Below are positions 25,027 through 33,288 of a stretch of 64,000 nucleotides of DNA, piece by piece. Source of the DNA: Desmospora activa DSM 45169. GTDB lineage: Bacteria; Bacillota; Bacilli; Thermoactinomycetales; DSM-45169. How positions within the stretch are numbered: the stretch's first letter is position 1; every line of letters begins with the position of its first letter. The notes below the pieces were generated by a model. The model worked only from the letters and a program-made list of their open reading frames with translations. It was not told the origin of the DNA and made no database searches. The stretch covers positions 806,001 through 870,000 of the forward strand of contig NZ_PZZP01000001.1 of the NCBI RefSeq assembly GCF_003046315.1, written 5' to 3'. The position numbers were made by a program, and so were the translations under genes.

Positions 25027-26040
25027 TTAAGGTTTGGAATTGACCGCTTTTTCCGCGATATCGGTATCAATCACATCATCGAAGGGAACGCGGGCGGGAA
25101 GTTCGCCCCCCTCCTCCATTACATCCAGCAAATGTTCATATTCCTCTTTATCGATGATGGGATCTGTCGCCCATGCTCCTTGCTGCTGATATCGCTTTAG
25201 CACTTGGATAATGACGGTACGGTCGGTGTCGGGAAAGAAGGGCTGCACTTGATCGGCGATCTCTTCAGGGGTGTGGCTATCCACCCACTGCTGTCCTCGG
25301 TATAAAGCCCGCACAAATCCTTCCGCCAGTTGGGGATCTTTTTCGATGGTCCGCTGTTTGGACAGATATATGGTATAAGGCAGTCGACCGCTTTCCTCGC
25401 CAAAGGAGGCGACGACATATCCTTTTCCTTCCTGCTCCATTTTGGAAGCAACCGGCTCAAACAGTTGCACAAAGTCACCGGTCCCCGCTGCAAAGGCGCT
25501 GCCGAGGTTGTTGAAGTCTACATTTTGAATTAGGGTAAGGTCTTGTCTGGGATTGAGGCCGTTTTGCCGCTGTACATATTCGCTCACCATTTGCGGCATT
25601 CCACCTTTGCGTTGCCCCAACAGTGTTTTTCCTTTTAAGTCGTTCCAATTAAAGGAATCCAGCGGTTGACGAGATACCAAAAATGTACCGTCTGTCTGCG
25701 TCAATTGTGCAAATCCGACTACTCCGTCCTGTGCCCCCCGCGCTGTCACATAAATGCCCGTCTCCGCTCCGACTAAGACGAAATCCGCTTCACCCGCTAA
25801 GAGCATGGCCATGGTTTTATCACCGCCTGCACCGTCAGTCAGCTCCAGGTGAATCCCTTCCTCTTCAAAAAAACCTTGTTGGATCGCCACATATTGGGGA
25901 GCATAAAACAAGGAGTGGGTTACTTCTACTACGCGAAGGGTGGTAAAATCGGAGTCGGCGGAGGGATTTCCGCAAGCGACCAGCAATAAAACAAGGCTTG
26001 CTAGAACCAACAGCCATCCGCCAAAACGAGGATTGGACAT
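25027..26040 (-). CDS. ABC transporter substrate-binding lipoprotein, SsuA/THI5-like
   Basis: 337 aa. Signal peptide with a hydrophobic core (residues 9-22) and lipobox LVAC (lipidated C23). The mature part begins TLRVVEVTHSLFYAPQYVAIQQGFFEEEGI, the classic NMT1/THI5 and SsuA start, then GGDKTMAMLLAGEADF and GETGIYV-like elements (here GAETGIYVTARG). It would capture a small nitrogen- or sulfur-containing molecule and pass it to the permease encoded downstream. I saw no riboswitch in the ~100 nt upstream, so a thiamine role is not supported by regulation. First gene of the operon, GGGGAG 8-9 nt before ATG 26040. Confidence 0.9.
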   Translation of the reverse strand: MSNPRFGGWLLVLASLVLLLVACGNPSADSDFTTLRVVEVTHSLFYAPQYVAIQQGFFEEEGIHLELTDGAGGDKTMAMLLAGEADFVLVGAETGIYVTARGAQDGVVGFAQLTQTDGTFLVSRQPLDSFNWNDLKGKTLLGQRKGGMPQMVSEYVQRQNGLNPRQDLTLIQNVDFNNLGSAFAAGTGDFVQLFEPVASKMEQEGKGYVVASFGEESGRLPYTIYLSKQRTIEKDPQLAEGFVRALYRGQQWVDSHTPEEIADQVQPFFPDTDRTVIIQVLKRYQQQGAWATDPIIDKEEYEHLLDVMEEGGELPARVPFDDVIDTDIAEKAVNSKP

Positions 26041-26136
26041 CAGGGTTCTCTCCCCTTACCTTTTTGGGCTGATCTATCCTATGCCTTCACTTCAAAAACT
26101 GTTCACAGCCTCCTTTTTTCATATTTAAATCCCCTA

Positions 26137-26145
26137 TGATATAAT
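26137..26145 (+). promoter_or_regulatory. Extended -10 promoter of the hem operon
   Basis: TGATATAAT at 26137-26145 is a perfect -10 with the TGn extension. The matching -35 region (around 26117-26122, TTTCAT) is weak. It yields a leader of about 115 nt before hemA. Confidence 0.6.
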
Positions 26146-26162
26146 GGGACATGAAGCATGAA

Positions 26163-26253
26163 AGGATCGGAATGAAACGATGGGGATGCTCGTTTCACAG
26201 ATGAAGCCGAGCAACCGATGTAACAAAATTTGGGGATGCCGAGCAGGATCGGA
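26163..26253 (+). repeat. Direct-repeat and hairpin-containing leader of hemA
   Basis: Three motifs occur twice in the ~115-nt leader: AGGATCGGA (26163-26171, 26245-26253), TGGGGATGC (26181-26189, 26231-26239) and GCCGAGCA (26206-26213, 26238-26245). A 7-bp hairpin GAAACGA / TCGTTTC (26174-26180, 26190-26196) encloses the first TGGGGATGC. This could be a regulatory leader or an old tandem duplication. It matches no riboswitch that I recognise. Confidence 0.4.
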
Positions 26254-26265
26254 GTGGATGGAACT

Positions 26266-27642
26266 ATGCACATCATCACACTAGGTTTTAATCATAAAAC
26301 AGCTCCAGTGGAATTACGGGAACGGATGGTTGTGTCGACCGAACGCTTGCCGGATGCTCTCCAGCGGTTACAACAGCAGAAGGGCATCATGGAGTGTGTG
26401 ATCGTCAGTACATGCAACCGGTTGGAGTGTTATGTCGTCAGCGATCAGTTGCATACGGGCCGCTATTATACCAAGGCCTTTTTAGAAGGTGAATTCGGGC
26501 TGACACGGGACCAGTTTGAACCCCACCTGTATATTAAGGAAGGCGAAGATGCCATCCAGCACCTCTTTACGGTCGCCTGTGGATTGGATTCGATGGTACT
26601 GGGGGAAACGCAGATTCTGGGGCAGGTGAAACAAGCCTTTCTCGCCGCGCAGGAAACGGGAGTAACGGGCACGTTGTTTAACCAGCTGTTTAAGCAGGCG
26701 GTCACCTTAGGCAAACGGGTGCAAGCGGAGACCGAGATCGGTCAAAATGCGGTTTCCGTCAGCTATGCGGCGGTGGAACTGGGAAAAAAGATGTTCAGCA
26801 CCTTCACAGATAAGACGGTTTTACTGCTGGGTGCTGGTGAGACCGGCGAATTGACGGCGAAGCATTTGTATGATGCCGGAGCGAAAAAGGTGATCGTGCT
26901 AAACCGAACCCTGGAAAAAGCGGAAGAAGTGGCAAAACGCTTTTACGGCGAAGCACGCCCTTTCTCCCGCTTGGTGGAATCGATTCGGGAAGCGGATATC
27001 GTGGTTAGTTCCACCGGAGCGCCTTCCGCCATCATCGAGCGCAAAACGATGGAGGAGGCGGTGGGTAAACGGTCACTGCCGCTGTTTTTGATCGATATCG
27101 CTGTACCTAGGGATATTGACCCCGACATCCATGGCATGGATAATGTTTTTCTCTTTGATATCGATGATCTGCAGGAGATAGTAAGCACCAACATGCAGCT
27201 ACGCCAGCAGGAGGCGGAAAAAGCGAAAGCGATGATCGCAGAGGAATGCGGTCTATTTCAGGAATGGATTCACACCTTGGGTGTTGTTCCGGTGATTACT
27301 GCATTGCGAGAGAAAGCGTTACTGATCCAAGGAGAAACGATGAAAAGCATCGAACGAAAGTTGCCTGACTTGACCGAGCGGGAAAAGCGGGTGTTGAACA
27401 AACATACCAAAAGCATCGTCAATCAACTCTTGCGGGATCCACTGGTTCGGATCAAAGAATTGGCAGCTACTTCTGAGCGAGATGAGGCATTGGAACTGTT
27501 TGTCCATCTGTTTGCGCTGGAAGAACAGCTGGAGGAACGGCGGAAACAGGAATTGGAACGGGAACAGGTGATCAAGGCGGAAAACTCGGAGAATGCTTTT
27601 CAGCAACCCCTTTTCGCCAATCAGGTATCCGTCCGTTCATAA
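26266..27642 (+). CDS. hemA: Glutamyl-tRNA reductase
   Basis: Reduces glutamyl-tRNA to glutamate-1-semialdehyde with NADPH, the first committed step of tetrapyrrole synthesis. 458 aa. Catalytic C50 in IVSTCNRLECY; substrate-domain motifs LGFNHKTAPVELRE and VLGETQILGQVKQA; NADPH Rossmann motif LLGAGETGELTAKHL (~176-190); DIAVPRDIDP; C-terminal dimerisation helices. ATG 26266, with GGAG 11 nt upstream; a frame from 26230 adds 12 unlikely residues. First gene of the haem operon and the usual control point through protein turnover and haem feedback. Confidence 0.97.
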   Translation: MHIITLGFNHKTAPVELRERMVVSTERLPDALQRLQQQKGIMECVIVSTCNRLECYVVSDQLHTGRYYTKAFLEGEFGLTRDQFEPHLYIKEGEDAIQHLFTVACGLDSMVLGETQILGQVKQAFLAAQETGVTGTLFNQLFKQAVTLGKRVQAETEIGQNAVSVSYAAVELGKKMFSTFTDKTVLLLGAGETGELTAKHLYDAGAKKVIVLNRTLEKAEEVAKRFYGEARPFSRLVESIREADIVVSSTGAPSAIIERKTMEEAVGKRSLPLFLIDIAVPRDIDPDIHGMDNVFLFDIDDLQEIVSTNMQLRQQEAEKAKAMIAEECGLFQEWIHTLGVVPVITALREKALLIQGETMKSIERKLPDLTEREKRVLNKHTKSIVNQLLRDPLVRIKELAATSERDEALELFVHLFALEEQLEERRKQELEREQVIKAENSENAFQQPLFANQVSVRS

Positions 27643-27660
27643 TGCAAGGGGGAGACCGAT

Positions 27661-28476
27661 GTGTTTGCCCAGCATTGGTACTATGATTTGATTATTTACA
27701 TCTATGCGCTCAGCCTGCTGTTCGCCTTTAGTGATCTGTTGCAGCCCAACCGACGAAATCGCCGGTTGGCGCTTGCGTTTCTGGTGGCCGTTTGGTTTTG
27801 TCAAACGGCGTTTTTGGCATGGAAAGCGTTTGAGCAGTTCCCTCTCTTGACAGGGATGGATTCTCTTCTTTTTTATTCGTGGGCGTTGGTGACGGCCACT
27901 TTGATTATTGATTGGGTTGCCCGTATTCATTTTTTTGTGTTTGCCGCTAATCTGGTTGGATTTGCGATTTTAGCGATTCATTTTTTTGCTTCACCAGAAG
28001 CCCAATCACCAGTGGCAGAGGTGCTGTTGTCGGAGTTGGTATATATCCATGTCACCCTTGCCTTTTTAGCCTACGCCTTTTTTTCGCTGTCGACCGTGTT
28101 TGCCGTTCTGTATTTGGTGGGAAATCGGTTGCTGAAACAGAAACGCTGGAACCAGACGTTGCGCCGTCTGCCCAGTTTGGGGAGGTTGCAGCTTTTTTCT
28201 CATCGTTCCAATATGGCGGGTGTGCCGCTGTTGATGATGGCGCTCATTTTGGGAATGGTGTGGGCTCGGGAGACCATGGAAATGTCCCATCTACTGGATC
28301 TCAAAGTGGCTGGGTCGCTATTGGTGTTAGGGGCGTACTCCACCTCACTGTACCAGCGGCTGCGAAAGTGTTGGAGCGGGAGCAGACTCGCTTGGTGGAA
28401 TACCTTTGCTTTTTTGACCATTGTCGTAAACTATCTCTTGTCGAACACCGGCCTTTCCTTTCACCGCTGGTTGTAG
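27661..28476 (+). CDS. hemX: HemX, cytochrome c assembly-family membrane protein
   Basis: 271 aa with eight or so membrane spans. Belongs to the CcsA/CcmC-like fold group: YIHVTLAFLAYAFFSLSTVFAVLYLV is the conserved core, with its histidine a likely haem ligand, followed by RLPSLGRLQLFSHRSNMAGVPLL. In B. subtilis HemX lowers HemA amount. Start is GTG 27661, 7 nt after AAGGGGGAG. An overlapping ATG at 27659 is in another frame. A terminator-like hairpin separates it from hemC. Confidence 0.9.
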   Translation: MFAQHWYYDLIIYIYALSLLFAFSDLLQPNRRNRRLALAFLVAVWFCQTAFLAWKAFEQFPLLTGMDSLLFYSWALVTATLIIDWVARIHFFVFAANLVGFAILAIHFFASPEAQSPVAEVLLSELVYIHVTLAFLAYAFFSLSTVFAVLYLVGNRLLKQKRWNQTLRRLPSLGRLQLFSHRSNMAGVPLLMMALILGMVWARETMEMSHLLDLKVAGSLLVLGAYSTSLYQRLRKCWSGSRLAWWNTFAFLTIVVNYLLSNTGLSFHRWL

Positions 28477-28504
28477 AGGGGACCGAGATGAGCCGATAGC
28501 AATT

Positions 28505-28541
28505 CTAGCCGTTTGTCTGGAGTTACAAGCGGCTTTTCTTT
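28505..28541 (+). terminator. Terminator-like hairpin between hemX and hemC
   Basis: AGCCGTTTGT (28507-28516) pairs over 10 bp (one G-T) with ACAAGCGGCT (28525-28534), then TTTTCTTTC. It is inside an otherwise continuous operon, so it would lower expression of hemCDBL relative to hemAX, or act as an attenuator. Confidence 0.72.
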
Positions 28542-28557
28542 CAGAGGAGGAAAAGCG

Positions 28558-29487
28558 ATGCGTACGATCGTGGTAGGAACGAGAAGGAGTGAGTTGGCAG
28601 TCACCCAGACAGAGTGGGTGATGGACCGATTGCGAAAGCGTTTGCCGCAGGATTGGGAGATGAAGCAGGAGCGAATCGTGACCAAAGGGGATCAGATTCT
28701 GCATGTCACCCTATCCAAAGTGGGAGGAAAAGGGCTGTTCGTCAAAGAGATCGAACAAGCGTTGATGGATAAACGAATCGATCTGGCTGTACACAGCATG
28801 AAAGATATGCCGGGTGAAATGCCCACTGGGCTAGTGATGGGAGCGGTCACCCTGCGGGAAGATCCACGGGATTGTCTGCTGTCGCGTGAAGGGCTCCGCC
28901 TGGAACAATTGCCGACAGGGGCGAAGGTGGGGACTAGCAGCCTGCGCCGACAATCGCAGATATTGGCTGAGCGCCCCGATCTGGTCGTGGAGCCGGTGCG
29001 GGGAAACCTGAACACCCGTTATCGCAAGTTGATGGAGGGACAGTTTGCCGCGATTGTGTTGGCGTACGCTGGCATCCTGCGTATGGGATGGGAAGAAAAA
29101 GTGACAGAGATCCTGGAAGCGGAAACGATGTTGCCTGCAGTGGGACAAGGGGCGTTGGCAGTGCAATGCAGGGCGGATGATCATGAGGTGTTACAATGGT
29201 TGGAGACCATCCATGATGCCGAGACGGAACGAACGGTGACAGCGGAGCGGTCGTTTCTCCATGCCTTTGACGGCGGCTGCCATCTGCCGATTGCCGGATA
29301 TGCTGTTACCACTGAGGAAGGTATTCGCTTGCGTGGGATGGTGGCCCATCCTTCGGGAGCCCCGGTGATAAGCGGGGAAGAAAGTGGGAATGATCCAGTC
29401 CAAGTGGGGGGAGCGTTGGCCCGTCGTTTACAGGCGGAAGGGGCGGAAACGCTGTTGCAGGAGATACGAAAAGGGATTCAGCCATGA
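28558..29487 (+). CDS. hemC: Porphobilinogen deaminase (hydroxymethylbilane synthase)
   Basis: Joins four porphobilinogens into hydroxymethylbilane using a dipyrromethane cofactor bound to C241 (in FDGGCHLPIAGYA). 309 aa. Motifs: IVVGTRRSELAVTQT, HSMKDMPGEMP (catalytic Asp), TSSLRRQSQI, VRGNLNTRYRKL and LPAVGQGALAVQCR. ATG 28558 with AGAGGAGG 7 nt upstream; an earlier in-frame start at 28513 falls in the terminator-like hairpin. Its ATGA overlaps hemD. Confidence 0.97.
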   Translation: MRTIVVGTRRSELAVTQTEWVMDRLRKRLPQDWEMKQERIVTKGDQILHVTLSKVGGKGLFVKEIEQALMDKRIDLAVHSMKDMPGEMPTGLVMGAVTLREDPRDCLLSREGLRLEQLPTGAKVGTSSLRRQSQILAERPDLVVEPVRGNLNTRYRKLMEGQFAAIVLAYAGILRMGWEEKVTEILEAETMLPAVGQGALAVQCRADDHEVLQWLETIHDAETERTVTAERSFLHAFDGGCHLPIAGYAVTTEEGIRLRGMVAHPSGAPVISGEESGNDPVQVGGALARRLQAEGAETLLQEIRKGIQP

Positions 29488-30308
29488 GCGGAGATTCTAC
29501 TCAGCAAGGACTACCGCTGAAAGGGTGCCGTATCCTTGTTACACGCGCACAAGAGCAGGCGGCTACCCTCTCCGATAAAATCGGAGTATTGGGCGGGGAG
29601 GCCGTAGAGTTTCCCGTGATTGAGATCCAGCCTCCCACCCATCCGGAAATCCTGGATACCGCTATAAACCGTTTGAAACAAATTGACTGGGTGGTATTTA
29701 CCAGCGTCAATGGCGTCCATGCTTTTTGGCGACGGTTGTCGGAGTTGCAAGTGGATACCCGGCAGATGGAGCATGTGCGCGTGGCGGCAGTCGGTCCAAA
29801 AACGGCTGCAGCAGTGGAGGAAAAAGGAGTACCGGTGGACTACCTTCCGCAGGAGTATCGGGCGGAAGCACTGATAGAAGTGTTGCGCTCTCAAGTGAAA
29901 CCGGGAGATCAAATCCTACTGCCTCGTGCCAACATCGCCCGGCCATTGCTGGCGCAGAAGTTACGAGAGCTGGGGTGTGACGTGATCGATGCCCCGGCGT
30001 ATGATACCCGGCCAAGTAAACGGGTGGCCGGTGATTTTGTGCGTGTGCTGGAGGAAGGGCCAATCGATGTGATCACCTTTACCAGCTCCTCTACCGTGCG
30101 CGCATTTATCCAGGCACTACAGGGCGAAACCATCGATTTAAACCAATACATTCACCAAACCCATATCGCCTGTATCGGTCCCATCACCGCTGAAACAGCA
30201 AGGAAGATGGACCTAAAAGTTGATGTGATCGCGGAACCGTATACAATCGACGGTCTGATTGAGGCGATTACTCGTCTGCCCAAAAAAACAAAGGAGGAAT
30301 CACGATGA
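29484..30308 (+). CDS. hemD: Uroporphyrinogen-III synthase
   Basis: Closes hydroxymethylbilane with inversion of ring D. 274 aa, two-lobed Rossmann-like fold. The family is weakly conserved, but [17 protein letters not shown] at the start, [16 protein letters not shown] (~71), [42 protein letters not shown] and [14 protein letters not shown] are typical. ATGA overlaps at both ends, with hemC (29484-29487) and hemB (30305-30308), show tight translational coupling. Confidence 0.93.
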   Translation: MSGDSTQQGLPLKGCRILVTRAQEQAATLSDKIGVLGGEAVEFPVIEIQPPTHPEILDTAINRLKQIDWVVFTSVNGVHAFWRRLSELQVDTRQMEHVRVAAVGPKTAAAVEEKGVPVDYLPQEYRAEALIEVLRSQVKPGDQILLPRANIARPLLAQKLRELGCDVIDAPAYDTRPSKRVAGDFVRVLEEGPIDVITFTSSSTVRAFIQALQGETIDLNQYIHQTHIACIGPITAETARKMDLKVDVIAEPYTIDGLIEAITRLPKKTKEESR

Positions 30309-31276
30309 AGTCCTTTGCTCGCCATCGCCGACTGCGCCAGAATGAAGCGATCCGTCGCATGGTACGGGAACACCATCTCGCACCTCAGGATTTTATTTAT
30401 CCCATTTTTGTGGTTGAAGGAAGTGGAATTCGCCAGGAAGTCCCTTCCATGCCGGGTGTCTTTCACTTTTCGCTGGATCGGTTGCAGGAAGAGGTGGATC
30501 AAGTAGTAGCGCTGGGGATCTCCTCTATTATTTTATTCGGCGTTCCGGAAGTCAAGGATGCCTGCGGCAGTGCCGCTTACGCCGAGGACGGGATTGTGCA
30601 GCGCGCCATCCGTCAAGTGAAAGAAAGGCACCCTTCCTTGTATGTAATGGCGGATACCTGTTTGTGTCAATATACCGATCATGGTCATTGCGGAGTGGTG
30701 GAACGGGGAGAGATTCACAATGATGAATCCCTTGCTATTCTGGCCCGAACCGCGGTCTCTCAAGCGGAAGCGGGGGCGGATATGATCGCACCTTCCAATA
30801 TGATGGACGGATTTGTTACCACTATCCGTACAGCTTTGGATGAAGCCGGTAAAGAAAATACCCCCATTTTGTCCTATGCGGTGAAATACGCTTCCGCCTT
30901 TTACGGGCCGTTTCGCGATGCTGCCCATTCATCGCCGCAATTTGGGGATCGGCGCACTTATCAGATGGACCCCGCCAATGGACGGGAGGCGTTGTTGGAA
31001 GCAGCTTCCGATCTGGATGAGGGGGCGGATATGTTAATGGTGAAACCGGGCATGGCTTATTTGGATATTTTGCAGCGATTGAAAGAACGGTTTGATGTTC
31101 CTCTGGCGGCGTACAATGTGAGCGGCGAATACGCCATGGTGAAAGCGGCGGCGGAAAAAGGTTGGGTCGACGAAAAAGGCGTGGTACTAGAGCTGCTGAC
31201 TGGGATGAAACGCGCTGGAGCTGATCTGATCCTCACCTATCACGCTAAGGATGCGGTTCGCTGGTTAAACGAGTAG
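30305..31276 (+). CDS. hemB: Delta-aminolevulinic acid dehydratase (porphobilinogen synthase)
   Basis: Condenses two ALA molecules to porphobilinogen. 323 aa, octameric in the family. Active-site lysines in [17 protein letters not shown] and [13 protein letters not shown]. The metal loop [16 protein letters not shown] carries three cysteines, which marks the zinc-dependent type. [18 protein letters not shown] at the N-terminus is usual. ATG 30305 follows AAAGGAGGAATCACG and overlaps hemD. Confidence 0.97.
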   Translation: MKSFARHRRLRQNEAIRRMVREHHLAPQDFIYPIFVVEGSGIRQEVPSMPGVFHFSLDRLQEEVDQVVALGISSIILFGVPEVKDACGSAAYAEDGIVQRAIRQVKERHPSLYVMADTCLCQYTDHGHCGVVERGEIHNDESLAILARTAVSQAEAGADMIAPSNMMDGFVTTIRTALDEAGKENTPILSYAVKYASAFYGPFRDAAHSSPQFGDRRTYQMDPANGREALLEAASDLDEGADMLMVKPGMAYLDILQRLKERFDVPLAAYNVSGEYAMVKAAAEKGWVDEKGVVLELLTGMKRAGADLILTYHAKDAVRWLNE

Positions 31277-31352
31277 AATAAAAGAAGTAGCGTCATTGTG
31301 ATGCGAAAGGTGGGTATCAATCGCAGGATCAAGGAATCGGGGAGGAACCCAG

Positions 31353-31685
31353 GTGTCCGAGAACTATACACTGAAAGGGATGTTGGCTGAGTCTGAGCAG
31401 CAGCGGTTTACGATTGAATTTGAAGAGGCGGAACTGATTTTGGATATGCCGGGCCCGTATAACCTAAAAAGTTGGTATGTGATGGTGGAAGGGTTGAATG
31501 CGGAGTCGGCGGATCGCTTAGATGACTGTTTTTACTACGGAAGTCCTGAATTGATCCTAACGATGGAGACACCGGGAGGAAAAGTATTGAGGGGCGAGGT
31601 CCTGATTCAAGTGGTGGCAGTGGGTCCACGGTCAAAAGCCCGCATGAATGGTCGCGGGATGTTGGAGGGAGTAGAAGCTCTCTAA
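31353..31685 (+). CDS. Unknown 110-aa protein inside the hem operon
   Basis: I do not recognise this protein. 110 aa, no signal peptide, no membrane span, one cysteine. The strand-like segments ([45 protein letters not shown]) suggest a small beta-rich fold. Start is GTG 31353 with GGGGAGG 7 nt upstream. It lies between hemB and hemL in the same direction, with gaps of 76 and 46 nt and no terminator, so it is very likely co-transcribed. B. subtilis has no gene here. A role in ALA or haem supply is possible only by position. Confidence 0.72.
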   Translation: MSENYTLKGMLAESEQQRFTIEFEEAELILDMPGPYNLKSWYVMVEGLNAESADRLDDCFYYGSPELILTMETPGGKVLRGEVLIQVVAVGPRSKARMNGRGMLEGVEAL

Positions 31686-31731
31686 CATTACAAGGAAGAT
31701 ATTACATTCGCTTGAGAAGGAGGAAGATTTG

Positions 31732-33018
31732 GTGGCACGGAACCATGATCGATCCGCCAGCCTGTTTGCCGAAGCGAAACAAGTGATTCCAGGTGGGGTA
31801 AATAGCCCGGTGCGCGCATTTAAGAGTGTGGAGATGACCCCGCTCTACATCGAAAGGGGAAACGGCTCCCGCGTTTATGATGTGGATGGCAACGAATATA
31901 TCGACTATGTTTGTTCCTGGGGTCCGTTGATTTTGGGTCACGCACATCCCGACGTAGTGGAGGCCGTGCGGGAAACCGCCGTCAAGGGAACCAGCTTTGG
32001 AGCACCAACACAGCTGGAAACGGAATTGGCTTTGTTGGTGACGGAGCGTATGCCTGCGGTGGAAGTGGTGCGCATGGTGAATTCCGGTACCGAGGCAACC
32101 ATGAGTGCGCTGCGGTTGGCACGGGCATATACCAAACGGAATAAAATCCTTAAATTTGAAGGTTGTTACCATGGACATTCTGATAGTCTGTTGATTAAAG
32201 CAGGCTCCGGTGTGGCGACGTTGGGCCTACCGGACAGTCCTGGTGTTCCGGAAAACACTGGCCAACATACCTTGACTGTCCCTTATAATGATCTGGATAG
32301 TGCTCGCGTTGCTTTTCAAAAGTTTGGTCACGATATCGCGGCGGTGATTGTGGAGCCGGTAGCAGGCAATATGGGTGTCGTTCCGCCTGTTCCCGATTTT
32401 CTGGAGGGATTGCGACGTCTGACGGAACACTATGGATCACTTCTCATCTTTGATGAAGTGATGACTGGCTTCCGGGTGGGCTACTATTCGGCCCAAGGTT
32501 TATACCAGATCCAACCGGACTTGACGACGATGGGGAAAGTGATCGGTGGCGGGTTGCCTGTGGGCGCCTATGGCGGCCGACGGGAGATTATGGAGTTGGT
32601 AGCTCCTTCCGGCCCTGTCTATCAGGCGGGAACGTTGTCGGGAAATCCATTGGCGATGGCGGCGGGTGTGATGACGCTGACACAAATGGATCAAGCTAAG
32701 TATGAACTCCTGGAGGTGCGGGCCTCTCGACTGGAACAAGGCTTACGGGAGAATGCGGAAGCAGCGGGAATTCCCTACCATATCAACCGGGTAGGTTCCA
32801 TGGTCTGCCTCTTTTTCACCGGAGAGAAAGTGAGCAGCTATGAGCAGGCAAAGCAGTCGGATCAACGCCGTTTTGCTGCTTATTTCCGCCATATGCTCGA
32901 TCAAGGGATCTCCTTGCCCCCGTCCCAATTTGAAGGAATGTTTGTCTCCACCGCTCATAGCGAAGATGATATTGAGCGCACTTTGGAAGCGAATCGCCAC
33001 GCCTTGGCCCAACTGTGA
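31732..33018 (+). CDS. hemL: Glutamate-1-semialdehyde 2,1-aminomutase
   Basis: PLP enzyme converting glutamate-1-semialdehyde to 5-aminolevulinate, directly after the HemA step. About 428 aa. Motifs: [87 protein letters not shown], and the PLP lysine in [19 protein letters not shown]. Start GTG 31732, 8 nt after AAGGAGG; TTG 31729 is in frame too. Last gene of the hem operon, closed by a strong terminator. Confidence 0.97.
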   Translation: MARNHDRSASLFAEAKQVIPGGVNSPVRAFKSVEMTPLYIERGNGSRVYDVDGNEYIDYVCSWGPLILGHAHPDVVEAVRETAVKGTSFGAPTQLETELALLVTERMPAVEVVRMVNSGTEATMSALRLARAYTKRNKILKFEGCYHGHSDSLLIKAGSGVATLGLPDSPGVPENTGQHTLTVPYNDLDSARVAFQKFGHDIAAVIVEPVAGNMGVVPPVPDFLEGLRRLTEHYGSLLIFDEVMTGFRVGYYSAQGLYQIQPDLTTMGKVIGGGLPVGAYGGRREIMELVAPSGPVYQAGTLSGNPLAMAAGVMTLTQMDQAKYELLEVRASRLEQGLRENAEAAGIPYHINRVGSMVCLFFTGEKVSSYEQAKQSDQRRFAAYFRHMLDQGISLPPSQFEGMFVSTAHSEDDIERTLEANRHALAQL

Positions 33019-33037
33019 GGATAGCATCATAAAAAAG

Positions 33038-33067
33038 CGACCCGTCCTTGAAGGACGGGCTTTTTTG
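33038..33067 (+). terminator. Strong terminator of the hem operon
   Basis: CCCGTCCTT (33041-33049) / AAGGACGGG (33051-33059), an almost loop-free 9-bp stem that must open to CTTGAAG, followed by CTTTTTT. Confidence 0.93.
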
Positions 33068-33142
33068 TAGGCACCTTCTCTCGTCTACCCAACCATCGGT
33101 TCTCTGTTACTACAGGATTTATAACCCCCTTCACCGGACAGG

Positions 33143-33170
33143 GTATATCCGTCCAGCGCCCGCATATAGT
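33143..33170 (+). promoter_or_regulatory. Candidate SigE promoter of spoVID-ysxE
   Basis: GTATATC (33143-33149) matches five of seven positions of the SigE -35 KMATATT. After a 13-nt spacer, CATATAGT (33163-33170) is a close match to the -10 CATACAMT. It lies after the hem terminator and about 110 nt before spoVID, which is a SigE-dependent gene in B. subtilis. Confidence 0.55.
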
Positions 33171-33204
33171 TACAGTACAGTCGTAAACCTGTGGCTTTCG
33201 TCCA

Positions 33205-33233
33205 CCCGTCTCCCTTCCCGGGTGGGAGGCGGG
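33205..33233 (+). other. GC-rich hairpin in the spoVID leader
   Basis: CCCGTCTCCC (33205-33214) can pair over 10 bp (one T-G) with GGGAGGCGGG (33224-33233). There is no T-run. It lies in the transcript leader between the SigE-like promoter and the TTG start, so it may affect mRNA stability or translation. Confidence 0.35.
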
Positions 33234-33288
33234 GCCAGGAGGAAGTTCATCGGTTTCTTCGTCAATCTTGTCCTGAGGGGGGATTGTT

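Noticed and set aside
26041-26136. Possible TPP or other riboswitch upstream of the minus-strand ABC importer
   Set aside because: The stretch is short and shows none of the conserved riboswitch cores, so a thiamine assignment is not supported.
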